Below are positions 8,595 through 18,394 of a DNA stretch of 64,000 nt, in pieces (position 1 is the stretch's first letter; the number at the start of each line of letters is the position of its first letter). The position numbers and the translations under genes are program-made. The notes under the pieces are model-generated. The model saw only the letters and a program-made list of their open reading frames with translations, searched no databases and had not been told where the DNA came from. Origin of the DNA: Flavobacteriales bacterium (GTDB taxonomy: Bacteria; Bacteroidota; Bacteroidia; Flavobacteriales_D; CAJJDF01); contig JABAYJ010000009.1 of NCBI GenBank assembly GCA_018609055.1, positions 307,761 to 371,760 of the forward strand, read 5' to 3'.

Positions 8595-9134
8595 CTATAG
8601 TTTCAGTTCCAGATTATTTTTCATAAGTTCAGAAATAAGTTTGGGAGTTAGATTAAATGTTTTTTCTTCATATTTAATTTCTCTGTGAAAATAAGATTTT
8701 CTAGTTTCAATACATCTAAGGAATCTACGAGCTTTTTGTTCAGTATCTATTATGATACCCGGAGTTTTTGCATTATTACCATCCTTGTCTTTTGCAATCA
8801 TTGTGAAATAAGAGGAGTTGCAATGAGTACAAATTCCAGATTGTATGTTTTCCGATTCTACTCTTACACCAACAACCATTGATGTGTTCCCTGTGTAATT
8901 TATAGAAGCCTTTAAGGTAACAAGTTCTCCCACTTCAATAGGATTAAGAAAATCTACTTTGTTTACTGATGCAGTTACACAATAATTCCCCGAATGTTTA
9001 CTCGCGCAAGCAAATGCAATTTGATCCATTAAGCTTAAAATATATCCTCCATGAATTTTTCCACTAAAGTTGGAATGGGAGGGAAGCATTAGTTCAGTTA
9101 AAGTTATTTGTGAGTCTTCTATGTTTTTGAACAT
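8595..9134 (-). CDS. Acyl-CoA thioesterase, hotdog fold
   Basis: 179-residue single hotdog-domain thioesterase. Typical motifs: KIHGGYILSLMDQIAFACA (the hotdog helix with the catalytic Asp) and VTASVNKVDFLNPIEVGELVTLKASINYTGNTSM. It matches the YciA/BFIT acyl-CoA thioesterase group, which hydrolyses acyl-CoA in the cytoplasm. Chain-length preference cannot be inferred. The last ~40 residues (FHREIKYEEKTFNLTPKLI) extend beyond the core fold. Confidence 0.85.
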   Translation of the reverse strand: MFKNIEDSQITLTELMLPSHSNFSGKIHGGYILSLMDQIAFACASKHSGNYCVTASVNKVDFLNPIEVGELVTLKASINYTGNTSMVVGVRVESENIQSGICTHCNSSYFTMIAKDKDGNNAKTPGIIIDTEQKARRFLRCIETRKSYFHREIKYEEKTFNLTPKLISELMKNNLELKL

Positions 9135-9160
9135 GTAGAGTTGGTTTAATTTTTATAAAG

Positions 9161-9721
9161 TTATTCTTTTATAAATTTATCTATTACTTTTCTTACTGAA
9201 TCAGAATTCCAGTTAGCCGATCCTTTTTTTTCCATAACTATCTTTCCATTTTTGTTAATTATGTAGGTAGCAGGAATTGAACTAGAAACTAGCTCTAGTG
9301 GAGTAGAGGAGGCTTCAAAATAATTAGGGAATGAATAGTTATTGGAACTAATAAATGAATTCACTTTTTCTACTTTATCATTGGCTACAAATAGAAAGAC
9401 AACCTCATTTTTATAGGAATCATATAATTCTTGAAAACTTTCCATTTCGGTCACACAAGGAGGGCACCAAGTCGCCCAAAAATTAATGATGACTACTTTG
9501 TTCTTAAACTCATTAAAGTTGATTTCAGCTCCATTTAAGTCCGTAAGTTGCCAGTTGTAGTTGGCAAGTGTTACTTGCTCTTCAATAGCTATTTCTGAGG
9601 GAGAGAAGTTAATGTATTTGTGAAGTAATACTTTTAACTGAAACCCAGCAGGAGTTAGAAACAGAATCAAGATGATTGAAGCAAAGAGTATGTTTTTGTA
9701 ATGTTTTTTGAGGAATTTCAT
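9161..9721 (-). CDS. TlpA-like membrane-anchored thioredoxin
   Basis: 186 residues with one N-terminal membrane helix (about 10-28) and a periplasmic thioredoxin domain. The active site is WATWCPPC, Cys86 and Cys89, in the TlpA/ResA arrangement, with IPATYIINKNGKIV forming the cis-Pro strand. Role: thiol reduction or exchange in the periplasm. The start overlaps the stop of the upstream lipoprotein gene (ATGA at 9718-9721), so the two are translationally coupled. Confidence 0.9.
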   Translation of the reverse strand: MKFLKKHYKNILFASIILILFLTPAGFQLKVLLHKYINFSPSEIAIEEQVTLANYNWQLTDLNGAEINFNEFKNKVVIINFWATWCPPCVTEMESFQELYDSYKNEVVFLFVANDKVEKVNSFISSNNYSFPNYFEASSTPLELVSSSIPATYIINKNGKIVMEKKGSANWNSDSVRKVIDKFIKE

Positions 9722-10185
9722 TTTATAGAGTCGTTTACTGATTTATCCCATAGAGATATTGTACCTCCATCTGCCATATATTTGTGGTAATATCTGTAGT
9801 TTTTGTCTTCATAGAAGTTTCCAAGTTGTTGTTTCCAAGTTGTGTCTAAATGAAAACTGTTCGTATCAACAAAATCTTTATGTTCGGTAATATCTTTCCA
9901 TCCTTCTTTGGTTGGTGTCCAACAAGAATCACAATAAACAGTTTTTAGCCAAACATCAATCCATTTCCCAGTTTCGAAATGTTCTCTTTGTTTAGATCTT
10001 AAGTATAGATTTCCTTCGTTATCAGTATAAAGGTTGTCTTTGATTAAGGTATAGATGATTTTATTTGCGTTATTTATGCTTTGAGCTTCTAATTTAATTT
10101 GTTGATTTTTAGTTTTATCAGAACACGATAAAGTGAAAATTACAACAATCAAAATCAGGTATTTACTTATTTTGATTATCTGCAT
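9718..10185 (-). CDS. Lipoprotein of unknown function
   Basis: 155 residues. The N-terminus MQIIKISKYLILIVVIFTLSC is a lipoprotein signal with lipobox LSCS. The mature part is acidic and aromatic-rich (YCDSCWTPTKEGWKDITEH, DKNYRYYHKYMADGG) with a CDSC pair that could be redox active. This may explain its coupling to the TlpA-like thioredoxin immediately downstream, but that is inference. Not recognised as a named family. Confidence 0.65.
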   Translation of the reverse strand: MQIIKISKYLILIVVIFTLSCSDKTKNQQIKLEAQSINNANKIIYTLIKDNLYTDNEGNLYLRSKQREHFETGKWIDVWLKTVYCDSCWTPTKEGWKDITEHKDFVDTNSFHLDTTWKQQLGNFYEDKNYRYYHKYMADGGTISLWDKSVNDSIK

Positions 10186-10232
10186 CTTGAGTATTTTTTA
10201 TAGACAATGCCCTAATATTTATCAATAACACA

Positions 10233-10265
10233 AAAAAAATCCCTCCTGATTTCTCAGAAGGGATT
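10233..10265 (-). terminator. Terminator of the aconitase gene
   Basis: Read on the minus strand, AAATCCCTTC pairs with GGAGGGATTT and is followed by eight T. It lies 27 bp after the aconitase stop. Confidence 0.75.
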
Positions 10266-10291
10266 TAACTAATTGTTCTAGTTACTATTTA

Positions 10292-12571
10292 CTAAGCGTT
10301 TGCTTCAGCATTTTCTCTTTTAATCAAGTTCAATGCAGAACCTTCATTGTACCAATCAATTTGTGGTTGGTTGTAAGTATGGTTCAACATGATGCTATCT
10401 TTACTTCCATCTGCATGAGTAATTTCAAGAGTCAACTGTTTTCCTGGAGTAAATTCATTTAAATCTACAAAGTTAAACGTATCGTCTTCTTGTACTTTAT
10501 CATAATCAGATTCAGTTGCAAAAGTCAATCCTAACATCCCTTGTTTTTTAAGATTTGTTTCGTGAATTCTAGCAAAGGATTTAACGATTACAGCAGCAAC
10601 TCCCAAGAATCTTGGTTCCATTGCAGCATGCTCTCTAGAAGAACCTTCTCCGTAGTTATGTTCTCCAAAAACGACAGACATTATTCCAGCAGCTTTATAT
10701 TCTCTTGCAGTTGCAGGAACAGCTCCATATTCACCAGTTAATTGATTTTTAATTGTGTCTGTTTTCTCATTAAAGTAGTTAACAGCACCAATCAAACAGT
10801 TGTTAGAAATATTATCTAAATGTCCTCTGTATCTCAACCATGGTCCAGCCATAGAAATGTGATCCGTAGTACATTTTCCTTTTGCTTTTATCAATAGTTT
10901 AGCACCATCAATTACGTTACCTAGTGGAGTAAAAGGAGTTAATAATTGTAATCTTTCTGAAGTCTCAGAAACTACAACTTCAACACCACTTCCATCTTCT
11001 ACTGGAGCTTCGTAACCTGCATCTTCTACATCAAATCCTTTTGGTGGCAATTCGTAACCTGTTGGCTCATCAAATTTCACTTGCTCACCTTTGTCGTTTG
11101 TCAAAGTATCAGTCATTGGATTAAAATCCAATCTTCCTGCAATTGCAACAGCAGCAACCATTTCTGGTGAAGCTACAAATGCGTGAGTGTTAGGGTTTCC
11201 ATCAGCTCTTTTTGCAAAGTTTCTGTTGAAAGAATGTATGATTGAGTTTTTAGGTGCATTTTTTGGATCGCTATATCTTGCCCATTGTCCAATACATGGA
11301 CCACAAGCATTTGTAAATATAGTAGCGTTTACATCTTCAAAGTTCTTTAGGATTCCATCTCTTTCAGCTGTAAACCTTACAGTTTCTGATCCTGGATTAA
11401 TTCCAAATTCAGCTTTAGTTTTTAATCCTTTGTCTACTGCTTGTTTAGCAATAGATGCTGCTCTTGATAAATCTTCGTAAGAAGAGTTAGTACAAGAACC
11501 AATTAATCCCCATTCAACATCTAAAGGCCAATCGTTTTTAGTTGCTTTTTCAGTCATTTCTGTACCAGCTTCGGTAGCGATATCTGGTGAGAAAGGACCA
11601 TTAATAAGTGGTAATAAAGTAGATAAGTTAATTTCAATAACTTGGTCAAAATATTGTTCTGGGTTAGCATACACTTCTGGATCACCAGTTAAGTGTTCTC
11701 TTACTTTGTTTGCTTCATCAGCAACATCAGCTCTATCTGTAGCTCTTAAGTAACGTTCCATAGAATCGTCATATCCAAAAGTAGAGGTTGTAGCTCCAAT
11801 TTCTGCTCCCATATTACAGATAGTTCCTTTTCCTGTACAAGACATAGAAATTGCTCCATCTCCAAAATATTCAACAATTGCTCCAGTTCCTCCTTTCGCA
11901 GTTAAGATTCCTGCTACTTTAAGAATAACATCTTTTGGTGCAGTCCATCCTGATAGCTTACCAGTTAATTTAACTCCAATCAATTTAGGGAATTTAAGTT
12001 CCCAAGCCATTCCTGCCATTACATCTACAGCATCAGCTCCACCAACTCCAATTGCAACCATTCCTAATCCACCAGCATTTACTGTGTGCGAATCTGTTCC
12101 AATCATCATTCCTCCGGGGAATGCATAGTTTTCTAATACTACTTGGTGAATAATTCCTGCTCCTGGCTTCCAGAATCCTAATCCATATTTATTAGATACA
12201 GAAGCTAAGAAATCAAATACTTCAGAAGAATTTTTTCTAGCAAATGGTAAATCTTTTTTCGCTCCTTGCTTTGCTTGAATCAAGTGATCACAGTGAGTAG
12301 TAGTTGGTACTGCTACTTTTGGTTTCCCTGCTTGCATAAACTGCAAAAGTGCCATTTGTGCTGTAGCATCTTGTAAAGCAATTCTATCTGGTGCGAAATC
12401 TACATAATCCTTTCCTCTTGTAAATGCAGTATCAGCACTTCCATCCCAAAGGTGATTGTATAATATTTTTTCTGAAAGGGTAAGTGGTTTACCAGTTACA
12501 GCTCTTGCAGCTTCTATTCTGCCAGCCATTCTACTGTAAACTCCTTTTATCATGTCTATATCAAATGCCAT
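10292..12571 (-). CDS. acn: Aconitate hydratase (mitochondrial-type)
   Basis: TCA-cycle enzyme converting citrate to isocitrate through cis-aconitate. The 759-residue length and sequence fit the mitochondrial-type aconitases of Bacteroidota rather than AcnB. The three cysteines that bind the [4Fe-4S] cluster are Cys360 ([13 protein letters not shown]), Cys423 and Cys426 ([10 protein letters not shown]). The substrate and cofactor segments [17 protein letters not shown] and [10 protein letters not shown] are all present. It stands alone with its own terminator. sucC, another TCA gene, is about 4.5 kb away in the opposite direction. Confidence 0.95.
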   Translation of the reverse strand: MAFDIDMIKGVYSRMAGRIEAARAVTGKPLTLSEKILYNHLWDGSADTAFTRGKDYVDFAPDRIALQDATAQMALLQFMQAGKPKVAVPTTTHCDHLIQAKQGAKKDLPFARKNSSEVFDFLASVSNKYGLGFWKPGAGIIHQVVLENYAFPGGMMIGTDSHTVNAGGLGMVAIGVGGADAVDVMAGMAWELKFPKLIGVKLTGKLSGWTAPKDVILKVAGILTAKGGTGAIVEYFGDGAISMSCTGKGTICNMGAEIGATTSTFGYDDSMERYLRATDRADVADEANKVREHLTGDPEVYANPEQYFDQVIEINLSTLLPLINGPFSPDIATEAGTEMTEKATKNDWPLDVEWGLIGSCTNSSYEDLSRAASIAKQAVDKGLKTKAEFGINPGSETVRFTAERDGILKNFEDVNATIFTNACGPCIGQWARYSDPKNAPKNSIIHSFNRNFAKRADGNPNTHAFVASPEMVAAVAIAGRLDFNPMTDTLTNDKGEQVKFDEPTGYELPPKGFDVEDAGYEAPVEDGSGVEVVVSETSERLQLLTPFTPLGNVIDGAKLLIKAKGKCTTDHISMAGPWLRYRGHLDNISNNCLIGAVNYFNEKTDTIKNQLTGEYGAVPATAREYKAAGIMSVVFGEHNYGEGSSREHAAMEPRFLGVAAVIVKSFARIHETNLKKQGMLGLTFATESDYDKVQEDDTFNFVDLNEFTPGKQLTLEITHADGSKDSIMLNHTYNQPQIDWYNEGSALNLIKRENAEANA

Positions 12572-12793
12572 ATTCTTGTTTTGAAGTTTTCGTTAATATT
12601 TACGCGAATTTAGTGAATTTAGTAAACAAATGAAAATTACTAATTGGTAATAATCGCTATTTAGAATATAATGAAATAAGTACTCATTTCAAAGCTTATT
12701 TATCTTTAATTCTAATGATTTATATCAGTCACAAAAATTGCTGTTACAGTTACTTTTATATGGGAAAGAAATACTAACTAAAAACAACAGAAC

Positions 12794-13189
12794 ATGAAGA
12801 CTGAAAACACAAATAAAGAACATTTAGATGTATTGCATTTCGAACATGAAGCTTGGGTAAAGCAATTGAGTTTTTATAAAGATGAGTTGAAAATTTATAC
12901 CAACAGATTGGAGGAAATTGCTGAGCGATACAATGGGAGAGGAGTGATGATGGTATTGTAACAATTTCAAAATCAATTTATTAGACAGAATGAAGTGATA
13001 GATATTCTTGATCATGACATTAATGCTCATGAACAAATATTGGTGAATAGCGTAAAAGAAAATCCGGTAGCAAGTAACCACAGATTGTTTAACGATCATG
13101 ATGGTTTAAGAGATCGAATGGCTACTTTTTTGAAATTATACAATGAGTTGAAACCTGATTTTATGAGGTATTTAGTGAAATATATGTAA
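12794..13189 (+). pseudogene. Small helical protein, interrupted by in-frame TAA
   Basis: From the ATG at 12794 the frame reads 55 codons (MKTENTNKEHLDVLHFEHEA...), meets TAA at 12959-12961, then continues in the same frame without any other stop to 13189 (QFQNQFIRQNEVIDILDHDIN...). Both halves are amphipathic helices. The joined product of about 131 residues would be a helical bundle, with LEEIAERYNGRGVMMVL continuing naturally into the second half. A single nonsense change (for example GAA or CAA to TAA) explains it. No named family recognised. A terminator follows at 13218. Confidence 0.6.
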
Positions 13190-13217
13190 GAGAAAGATTT
13201 TTGTTAAATAGAGAAAG

Positions 13218-13250
13218 AGTCACTTTGAATTAGTTTAAAGTGGCTTTTTT
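13218..13250 (+). terminator. Rho-independent terminator
   Basis: GTCACTTT pairs with AAAGTGGC (one G-T pair) and is followed by six T. It lies after the interrupted helical gene. Confidence 0.75.
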
Positions 13251-13295
13251 ATGAGATTTTATTGCCTTTTGTTCTTTCAACTCATAATATAGGAG

Positions 13296-13303
13296 TAGCT
13301 TTG
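13296..13303 (+). promoter_or_regulatory. Bacteroidota -7 element (TAGCTTTG)
   Basis: Exact TAnnTTTG match 24 bp before the start of the J-domain gene at 13328. Confidence 0.55.
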
Positions 13304-13327
13304 CATCTTGAAAAAATAAATAAGTAG

Positions 13328-13774
13328 ATGAAGAGAATAAAAGTATACAAAGAAGTTTTTGAAGTAGAAGGACCTTTAGTTCTTAAAGAATTGAAAACTA
13401 AATATAGAAACTTAGTTAAAGAATGGCATCCAGATAAATTTCAGGATGAGGCTAAAAAAGAAGAAGCAGGAATTAAGAGTTCTGAGATTATTGATGCCTA
13501 CCATTTTTTGGTAAGTATTGCTCCAGAAACTAGAGATGCTGGTTTAGAAGAGTACAAAGCAATTATTGATAACAATAAAATTTCGGATTTTAAACACGAA
13601 AAATCAGTAATGGAAGTAACATTTACTGATGGGACTGTTTACGAATACTTTGGTGTGAATGAAAAATTGGTTGCTAAATTCTATAATAGTGACAAACAAT
13701 TTAGATTTGCCAAGAGACAAATTTTCCATTCTTTTCTTTACAGAAAAGCTAAGAAAGAAGATGTGATGGCTTAA
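13328..13774 (+). CDS. J-domain protein with C-terminal KTSC-like domain
   Basis: 148 residues in two parts. Residues about 1-68 are a DnaJ J-domain with the HPD motif at 34-36 (VKEWHPDKFQDE), which stimulates DnaK-type Hsp70 ATPase. Residues about 90-140 (MEVTFTDGTVYEYFGVNEKLVAKFYNSDKQFRFAKRQI) resemble the KTSC domain, a small beta-rich domain of unknown function, here with variant terminal residues. There is no glycine-rich or zinc region, so it is not DnaJ itself. It is probably a specialised co-chaperone; the client is unknown. Confidence 0.75.
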   Translation: MKRIKVYKEVFEVEGPLVLKELKTKYRNLVKEWHPDKFQDEAKKEEAGIKSSEIIDAYHFLVSIAPETRDAGLEEYKAIIDNNKISDFKHEKSVMEVTFTDGTVYEYFGVNEKLVAKFYNSDKQFRFAKRQIFHSFLYRKAKKEDVMA

Positions 13775-13793
13775 AAAGCTAAAAATTTATCAT

Positions 13794-13828
13794 AAAAAAA
13801 GGCTTGAAGTTTACTTCAAGCCTTTTTT
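13794..13828. terminator. Bidirectional terminator
   Basis: Strong stem GGCTTGAAGT / ACTTCAAGCC with an A run before and T run after, between convergent genes ending at 13774 and 13847. Confidence 0.9.
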
Positions 13829-13846
13829 GTTTATCGTTAGTTTAGA

Positions 13847-15205
13847 TTAATTATCTGAATCTTCCATTGGTTTTAAAACAAAAGTCTCCATAAACTTAGT
13901 AGTAAAGTTTCCTTTTCTAAATTCAGGATCTTTCATCAATTGCCTGTGAAATGGAATACTAGTCTTAATTCCTTCTACATAGAACTCTTCAAGTGCTCTT
14001 TCCATTTTGGTAATAGCTTCTTCACGAGTTTGGGCAACTGTAATTAGTTTTCCAATCATAGAATCGTAATAAGGAGGAATAGTATACCCAGAGTAGACAT
14101 GAGAGTCTATTCTTATTCCGTGTCCACCTGGCTCATTATAATAACCAATAGTTCCTGGACTAGGTCTCCAATCTTTATATGGGTCTTCTGCATTTATTCT
14201 ACACTGAATTGCATGCATTTGAGGTTCATAGTTTTTACCAGAAATTTTATGTCCAGCAGCAATTTTTATTTGCTCACGTATTAAGTCAAAGTTTATTACT
14301 TCTTCAGTAATAGTATGTTCAACCTGAATACGAGTGTTCATTTCCATGAAATAAAAATCTCTATTTTTATCAACTAAAAACTCAACCGTTCCTACTCCCT
14401 CATATTTTGCAGCTTTTGCAGCTTTAATAGCAGCAGCACCCATTTTCTTCCTTAATGCAGATGTCATAAATGGAGAAGGTGTTTCCTCTACCAATTTTTG
14501 GTGTCTTCTTTGGATAGAACAATCTCTTTCCGACATGTGACAGTGATTACCATGTTGATCACTAGCAATTTGGATTTCAATGTGTCTTGGCTCTTCCACG
14601 AATTTCTCCATGTACATTCCGTCATTTCCAAAGGCAGCTTTAGATTCTGTTCTTGCAGATTTCCAAGCTTCTTCCAGCTTATCTTCTTCCCAAACTAATC
14701 TCATTCCTTTTCCACCACCACCGGCAGTAGCTTTTAGCATAATTGGGTAACCAACTACTTTGGCGGTTTTTTTACAATCAGCAAAATCTTTTAATATTCC
14801 TACAGATCCAGGAACACATGGTACTTTTGCAGCTAGCATAGTTTCTTTAGCCGAAGCTTTATCTCCCATTTGATCAATCATATCTGCCGAAGCTCCTATG
14901 AATTTGATACCGTGTTCTTCACAGATTTTAGAGAATTTTGCATTCTCAGATAAGAATCCATATCCTGGGTGAATAGCATCTGCATTAGTAATTTCTGCTG
15001 CAGCAATGATATTCGATATTTTTAAATAAGAGTCGGTACTTGATGGAGGACCAATACAAACAGCTTCATCAGCAAACTTTACTGGTTGGCTATCTTTATC
15101 AGCAGTAGAATAAACGGCTACTGTTTTAATTCCCATCTCTTTACATGTTCTAATAACACGCAAAGCAATTTCTCCTCTATTGGCTACTAATATTTTCTTA
15201 AACAT
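13847..15205 (-). CDS. accC: Acetyl-CoA carboxylase, biotin carboxylase subunit
   Basis: 452 residues. Carboxylates the biotin on AccB using ATP and bicarbonate, the first step of fatty acid synthesis. ATP-grasp signatures: [13 protein letters not shown], the glycine-rich [30 protein letters not shown] and [10 protein letters not shown] with the metal-binding Glu and Asn. The length is normal. It follows accB by 74 bp on the same strand and fabH precedes both, forming a fatty-acid initiation cluster. The usual partners accA and accD are not in the window. Confidence 0.95.
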   Translation of the reverse strand: MFKKILVANRGEIALRVIRTCKEMGIKTVAVYSTADKDSQPVKFADEAVCIGPPSSTDSYLKISNIIAAAEITNADAIHPGYGFLSENAKFSKICEEHGIKFIGASADMIDQMGDKASAKETMLAAKVPCVPGSVGILKDFADCKKTAKVVGYPIMLKATAGGGGKGMRLVWEEDKLEEAWKSARTESKAAFGNDGMYMEKFVEEPRHIEIQIASDQHGNHCHMSERDCSIQRRHQKLVEETPSPFMTSALRKKMGAAAIKAAKAAKYEGVGTVEFLVDKNRDFYFMEMNTRIQVEHTITEEVINFDLIREQIKIAAGHKISGKNYEPQMHAIQCRINAEDPYKDWRPSPGTIGYYNEPGGHGIRIDSHVYSGYTIPPYYDSMIGKLITVAQTREEAITKMERALEEFYVEGIKTSIPFHRQLMKDPEFRKGNFTTKFMETFVLKPMEDSDN

Positions 15206-15279
15206 AGTGTAAGTTGTTAAACGTTCGTTTACTTAATAAAGTGAATGAACTAAATGATTACAAATTAGAGTTGAAATTC

Positions 15280-15759
15280 TTATGATGGATCAACCAAAAA
15301 TAATGGTTGGTCAAATTCAATTGGTGAAGCATCATCAGTCAATACTTTAACGATTTTACCAGAAACTTCTGCTTCAATTTCGTTAAATAATTTCATTGCT
15401 TCAACAATACATAAAACATCTCCTTCTTTAATAGTATCTCCTACATTAACAAACGAATCCGATTCTGGATTAGCTGAACGGTAGAAAGTTCCAATCATAG
15501 GTGATTTAATAGTAATGTAGTTAGCATTTTCTTCTTCAGCAGGTGAAGCTGGAGCAGAGGGTGCGCTTGGGGCAGCAGCAATAGCAGCAGCAGCAGGGGC
15601 AGCCATTTGTAATGGAGCTTGAGGAGCAACATGAGCTATGTGCACTTCTTCTTTTTCAGATTTTATTGTTATTTTAAAATCTTTCTTTTCAATTTCTACT
15701 TCAGTTACTTTTTGTTTAGCAACAAATTTTATTAAGTCTTGAATTTCTGTAAGATTCAT
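15280..15759 (-). CDS. accB: Acetyl-CoA carboxylase, biotin carboxyl carrier protein
   Basis: 159-residue BCCP. The N-terminal helix ([17 protein letters not shown]) is followed by an Ala/Pro-rich linker (about 45-74) and a biotinyl domain with EAMKL, biotin on Lys123. The thumb and [11 protein letters not shown] segment are typical of AccB. Transcribed from its own -7 element at 15781 or by read-through from fabH, which ends 71 bp upstream. Confidence 0.95.
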   Translation of the reverse strand: MNLTEIQDLIKFVAKQKVTEVEIEKKDFKITIKSEKEEVHIAHVAPQAPLQMAAPAAAAIAAAPSAPSAPASPAEEENANYITIKSPMIGTFYRSANPESDSFVNVGDTIKEGDVLCIVEAMKLFNEIEAEVSGKIVKVLTDDASPIEFDQPLFLVDPS

Positions 15760-15780
15760 AATTTAGTTTTTGTTTAGGTT

Positions 15781-15788
15781 CAAATATA
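15781..15788 (-). promoter_or_regulatory. Bacteroidota -7 element before accB
   Basis: The minus strand reads TATATTTG, an exact TAnnTTTG match 21 bp before the accB ATG. Confidence 0.5.
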
Positions 15789-15830
15789 TTTATTTATTTC
15801 TTTTTAGAAAAGAAACTGTTTTTTAATTTA

Positions 15831-16814
15831 TTAAGAATTGTATCCCCACTTAAGGTACATAGCTCCCCAAGTAAATCCACCTCCAAAAGTTGCAATAACT
15901 ACATTATCTCCTTTTTTAAGTTTAGATTCCCAATCGGCTAGGCATAAAGGTATAGTTCCTGCAGTTGTGTTCCCATATTTTTGAATGTTAATCATCACTT
16001 TTTCAGTGCTTAATCCCATTCTACGAGCTGTAGCGTCAATAATTCTTAAGTTGGCCTGGTGAGGCACTAACCAAGCAATATCATCAGCTTCAAGGTTATT
16101 TTTTTTCATTATTTCTTCGGAAACATCTGCCATTCCGGTAACTGCTGCTTTAAATACAGGTTGTCCTTCTTGGTATACAGCATGTTCTCTGTTTGCGACA
16201 GTTTCAACTGTTGCTGGGCTAACAGATCCACCAGATTTTTGGTATAAATGTTTTTTTCCAGCTCCATCAGAATATAATATCGAGTCTTGAATTCCGTATT
16301 CTTCTTCAGTAGGCTCTAGCATTACTGCTCCAGCTCCATCTCCAAAAATTATACAAGTTGTTCTATCAGTATAGTCTATGATAGAAGACATTTTATCTCC
16401 TCCAATTACTATTACTTTTTTATATTTCCCAGTTTCGATAAATTGACTTCCAGTTGTAAGAGCGTAAAGAAAACCTGAACAAGCTGCATTTACATCAAAA
16501 CTCCAAGCATTTTTTGCTCCAACCATATCACCAATAATATTGGCTGTAGACGGAAAAACATGGTCAGGAGTAACTGTACCGCAGATGATTAAATCAACAT
16601 CTTCAGGCTTGGTGTTGGTTTTTTTTAGTAATTCTTCCACAGCTTTTGCACCCATGTAAGAAGTACCTAATCCATCTCCTAATATATGTCTTTGCTCAAT
16701 TCCTGTTCTAGATTTAATCCACTCATCATTGGTGTCTACTATCTTTTCAAGGTCTTTATTCGTTAATATTTTTTCTGGTACATAACCAGCAACTCCAGTA
16801 ATAACTGCGTTCAT
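15831..16814 (-). CDS. fabH: 3-oxoacyl-ACP synthase III (FabH)
   Basis: Condenses acetyl-CoA with malonyl-ACP to start fatty acid synthesis. The start at 16814 gives [17 protein letters not shown], the usual FabH N-terminus, and 327 residues. An upstream in-frame ATG at 16865 would overlap a TACCTTTG promoter and is rejected. Catalytic triad visible: Cys112 ([11 protein letters not shown]), His252 (VPHQANLRI) and Asn282 (YGNTTAGT). The C-terminal [13 protein letters not shown] is complete. First gene of fabH-accB-accC. Confidence 0.95.
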   Translation of the reverse strand: MNAVITGVAGYVPEKILTNKDLEKIVDTNDEWIKSRTGIEQRHILGDGLGTSYMGAKAVEELLKKTNTKPEDVDLIICGTVTPDHVFPSTANIIGDMVGAKNAWSFDVNAACSGFLYALTTGSQFIETGKYKKVIVIGGDKMSSIIDYTDRTTCIIFGDGAGAVMLEPTEEEYGIQDSILYSDGAGKKHLYQKSGGSVSPATVETVANREHAVYQEGQPVFKAAVTGMADVSEEIMKKNNLEADDIAWLVPHQANLRIIDATARRMGLSTEKVMINIQKYGNTTAGTIPLCLADWESKLKKGDNVVIATFGGGFTWGAMYLKWGYNS

Positions 16815-16862
16815 ATAGGGTAATAGTTTAAGTTTAGTTTCTTTTTTAAATAAGCGTAAATT

Positions 16863-16870
16863 CAAAGGTA
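16863..16870 (-). promoter_or_regulatory. Bacteroidota -7 element before fabH
   Basis: The minus strand reads TACCTTTG, an exact consensus match 48 bp before the chosen fabH start. It helps rule out the longer N-terminus. Confidence 0.6.
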
Positions 16871-17022
16871 CGATAAATGTTCAAAAATCACTTTTATGAG
16901 TATTAAATTAACCGTTTTAAGCTCTTTTTATCTAAAAAAGATGCATTTCACTTCGTTTTCATATGATTCGTATTGCGTATAAATATATATTAAATTCCCT
17001 TTTATTTAATTCTAAGTTATCT

Positions 17023-17030
17023 TACCTTTG
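17023..17030 (+). promoter_or_regulatory. Bacteroidota -7 element before sucC
   Basis: TACCTTTG, an exact TAnnTTTG match, 25 bp before the sucC ATG and the same octamer as in front of fabH. Confidence 0.6.
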
Positions 17031-17055
17031 GTCATCATTTAACAAAATATAAATA

Positions 17056-18246
17056 ATGAACTTACACGAATATCAAGGTAAATCTATACTGAAAAGTTAT
17101 GGAGTTGCAATTCAAGAAGGAATTGTTGCTAATTCTCCAGAAGAGGCTGTAGAGGCTGCAAAAAAATTAAATGCCGAGACTGGTACTGATTGGTTTGTAA
17201 TTAAAGCTCAAATTCACGCAGGTGGAAGAGGAAAAGGAGGAGGAGTAAAATTGGCTAAAAGTTTAGATGAAGTAAAATCTATTTCTAACGATATATTAGG
17301 AATGATGTTAATTACTCCACAAACTTCTGCTGAAGGAAAATTAGTAAGTAAAGTATTAGTAGGTCAAGATGTATACTACCCTGGTGATTCTGAGCCAAGT
17401 GAATTCTACATGTCTGTATTGTTAAACAGATCTACTGGAAGAAACATGATTATGTATTCTACTGAAGGTGGAATGGATATTGAAACTGTTGCTGAAGAAA
17501 CTCCACACTTAATTTTTACTGAGGAAATTGATCCTAAAGTAGGAATTCAAGGATTTCAAGCTCGTAAAATTGCTTTTAACTTAGGACTTAGTGGTAAATC
17601 AATGAAGGAAATGACAAAATTCGTTTTTGCTTTAGTTAAAGCTTACGAAGGAAGTGATTCTGAAATGTTTGAAATTAATCCAGTATTAAAAACATCTGAC
17701 GATTTAATTATTGCTGTTGATGCTAAAGTAACTTTGGATGGAAATGCACTTTTCAGACATAAAGACTATGCAGCAATGAGGGATACATCTGAAGAAGATG
17801 CAACTGAAGTTGAAGCATCTGAACATGAATTGAATTACGTAAAACTTGATGGAAATGTTGGGTGTATGGTAAATGGAGCTGGACTTGCAATGGCAACAAT
17901 GGATATCATTAAATTATCTGGAGGTGATCCTGCAAACTTTTTAGATGTAGGTGGAACTGCTGATGCAGCAAGAGTTGAAAAAGCTTTCCGTATTATTATG
18001 AAAGATCCTAATGTAAAAGCCTTATTGGTAAACATATTTGGAGGAATTGTAAGATGTGATAGAGTTGCACAAGGTGTAATTGACGCTTACAAAAACATTG
18101 GAGATATTCAAATTCCAATTATTGTAAGATTACAAGGGACTAATGCTGTCGAAGCAAAAGCTTTGATTGATGCATCTGGACTTAAAGTTCACTCTGCAGT
18201 ACAATTAGAAGATGCTGCTAAACTTGTATCTGAAGTATTAGCTTAA
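17056..18246 (+). CDS. sucC: Succinyl-CoA synthetase, beta subunit
   Basis: TCA-cycle enzyme subunit forming succinate plus ATP (or GTP) from succinyl-CoA. 396 residues, normal for SucC. Start MNLHEYQGKSILKSYGV is canonical. The ATP-grasp region includes AQIHAGGRGKGGGVKLA, the FEINPVLKT metal site and GCMVNGAGLAMATMD. The C-terminal CoA-ligase domain has LLVNIFGGIVRCD. sucD is not adjacent, a common arrangement in Bacteroidota. It is monocistronic, with its own promoter and terminator. Confidence 0.95.
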   Translation: MNLHEYQGKSILKSYGVAIQEGIVANSPEEAVEAAKKLNAETGTDWFVIKAQIHAGGRGKGGGVKLAKSLDEVKSISNDILGMMLITPQTSAEGKLVSKVLVGQDVYYPGDSEPSEFYMSVLLNRSTGRNMIMYSTEGGMDIETVAEETPHLIFTEEIDPKVGIQGFQARKIAFNLGLSGKSMKEMTKFVFALVKAYEGSDSEMFEINPVLKTSDDLIIAVDAKVTLDGNALFRHKDYAAMRDTSEEDATEVEASEHELNYVKLDGNVGCMVNGAGLAMATMDIIKLSGGDPANFLDVGGTADAARVEKAFRIIMKDPNVKALLVNIFGGIVRCDRVAQGVIDAYKNIGDIQIPIIVRLQGTNAVEAKALIDASGLKVHSAVQLEDAAKLVSEVLA

Positions 18247-18269
18247 TAGTTTATTTAAAATTTATATCA

Positions 18270-18301
18270 AAGCCCTTGAAGCAATTCAAGGGCTTTTTTT
18301 T
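18270..18301 (+). terminator. Terminator of sucC
   Basis: AAGCCCTTGAA pairs with TTCAAGGGCTT around a GCAA loop, followed by eight T. Almost the same hairpin ends the carbonic anhydrase operon at 21324. Confidence 0.9.
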
Positions 18302-18394
18302 ATGCCAAAATTTTATGAAAATCCACATTTATTGATGTTTTATTTGCAATATTGATAGTATTACTATTATATTTGATAGCAAATAATTCATTCT

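Noticed and set aside
12824..13099. A 91-codon minus-strand frame over the interrupted helical gene
   Set aside because: The plus-strand reading has coherent amphipathic helices, a good start and a terminator; the minus frame has none.
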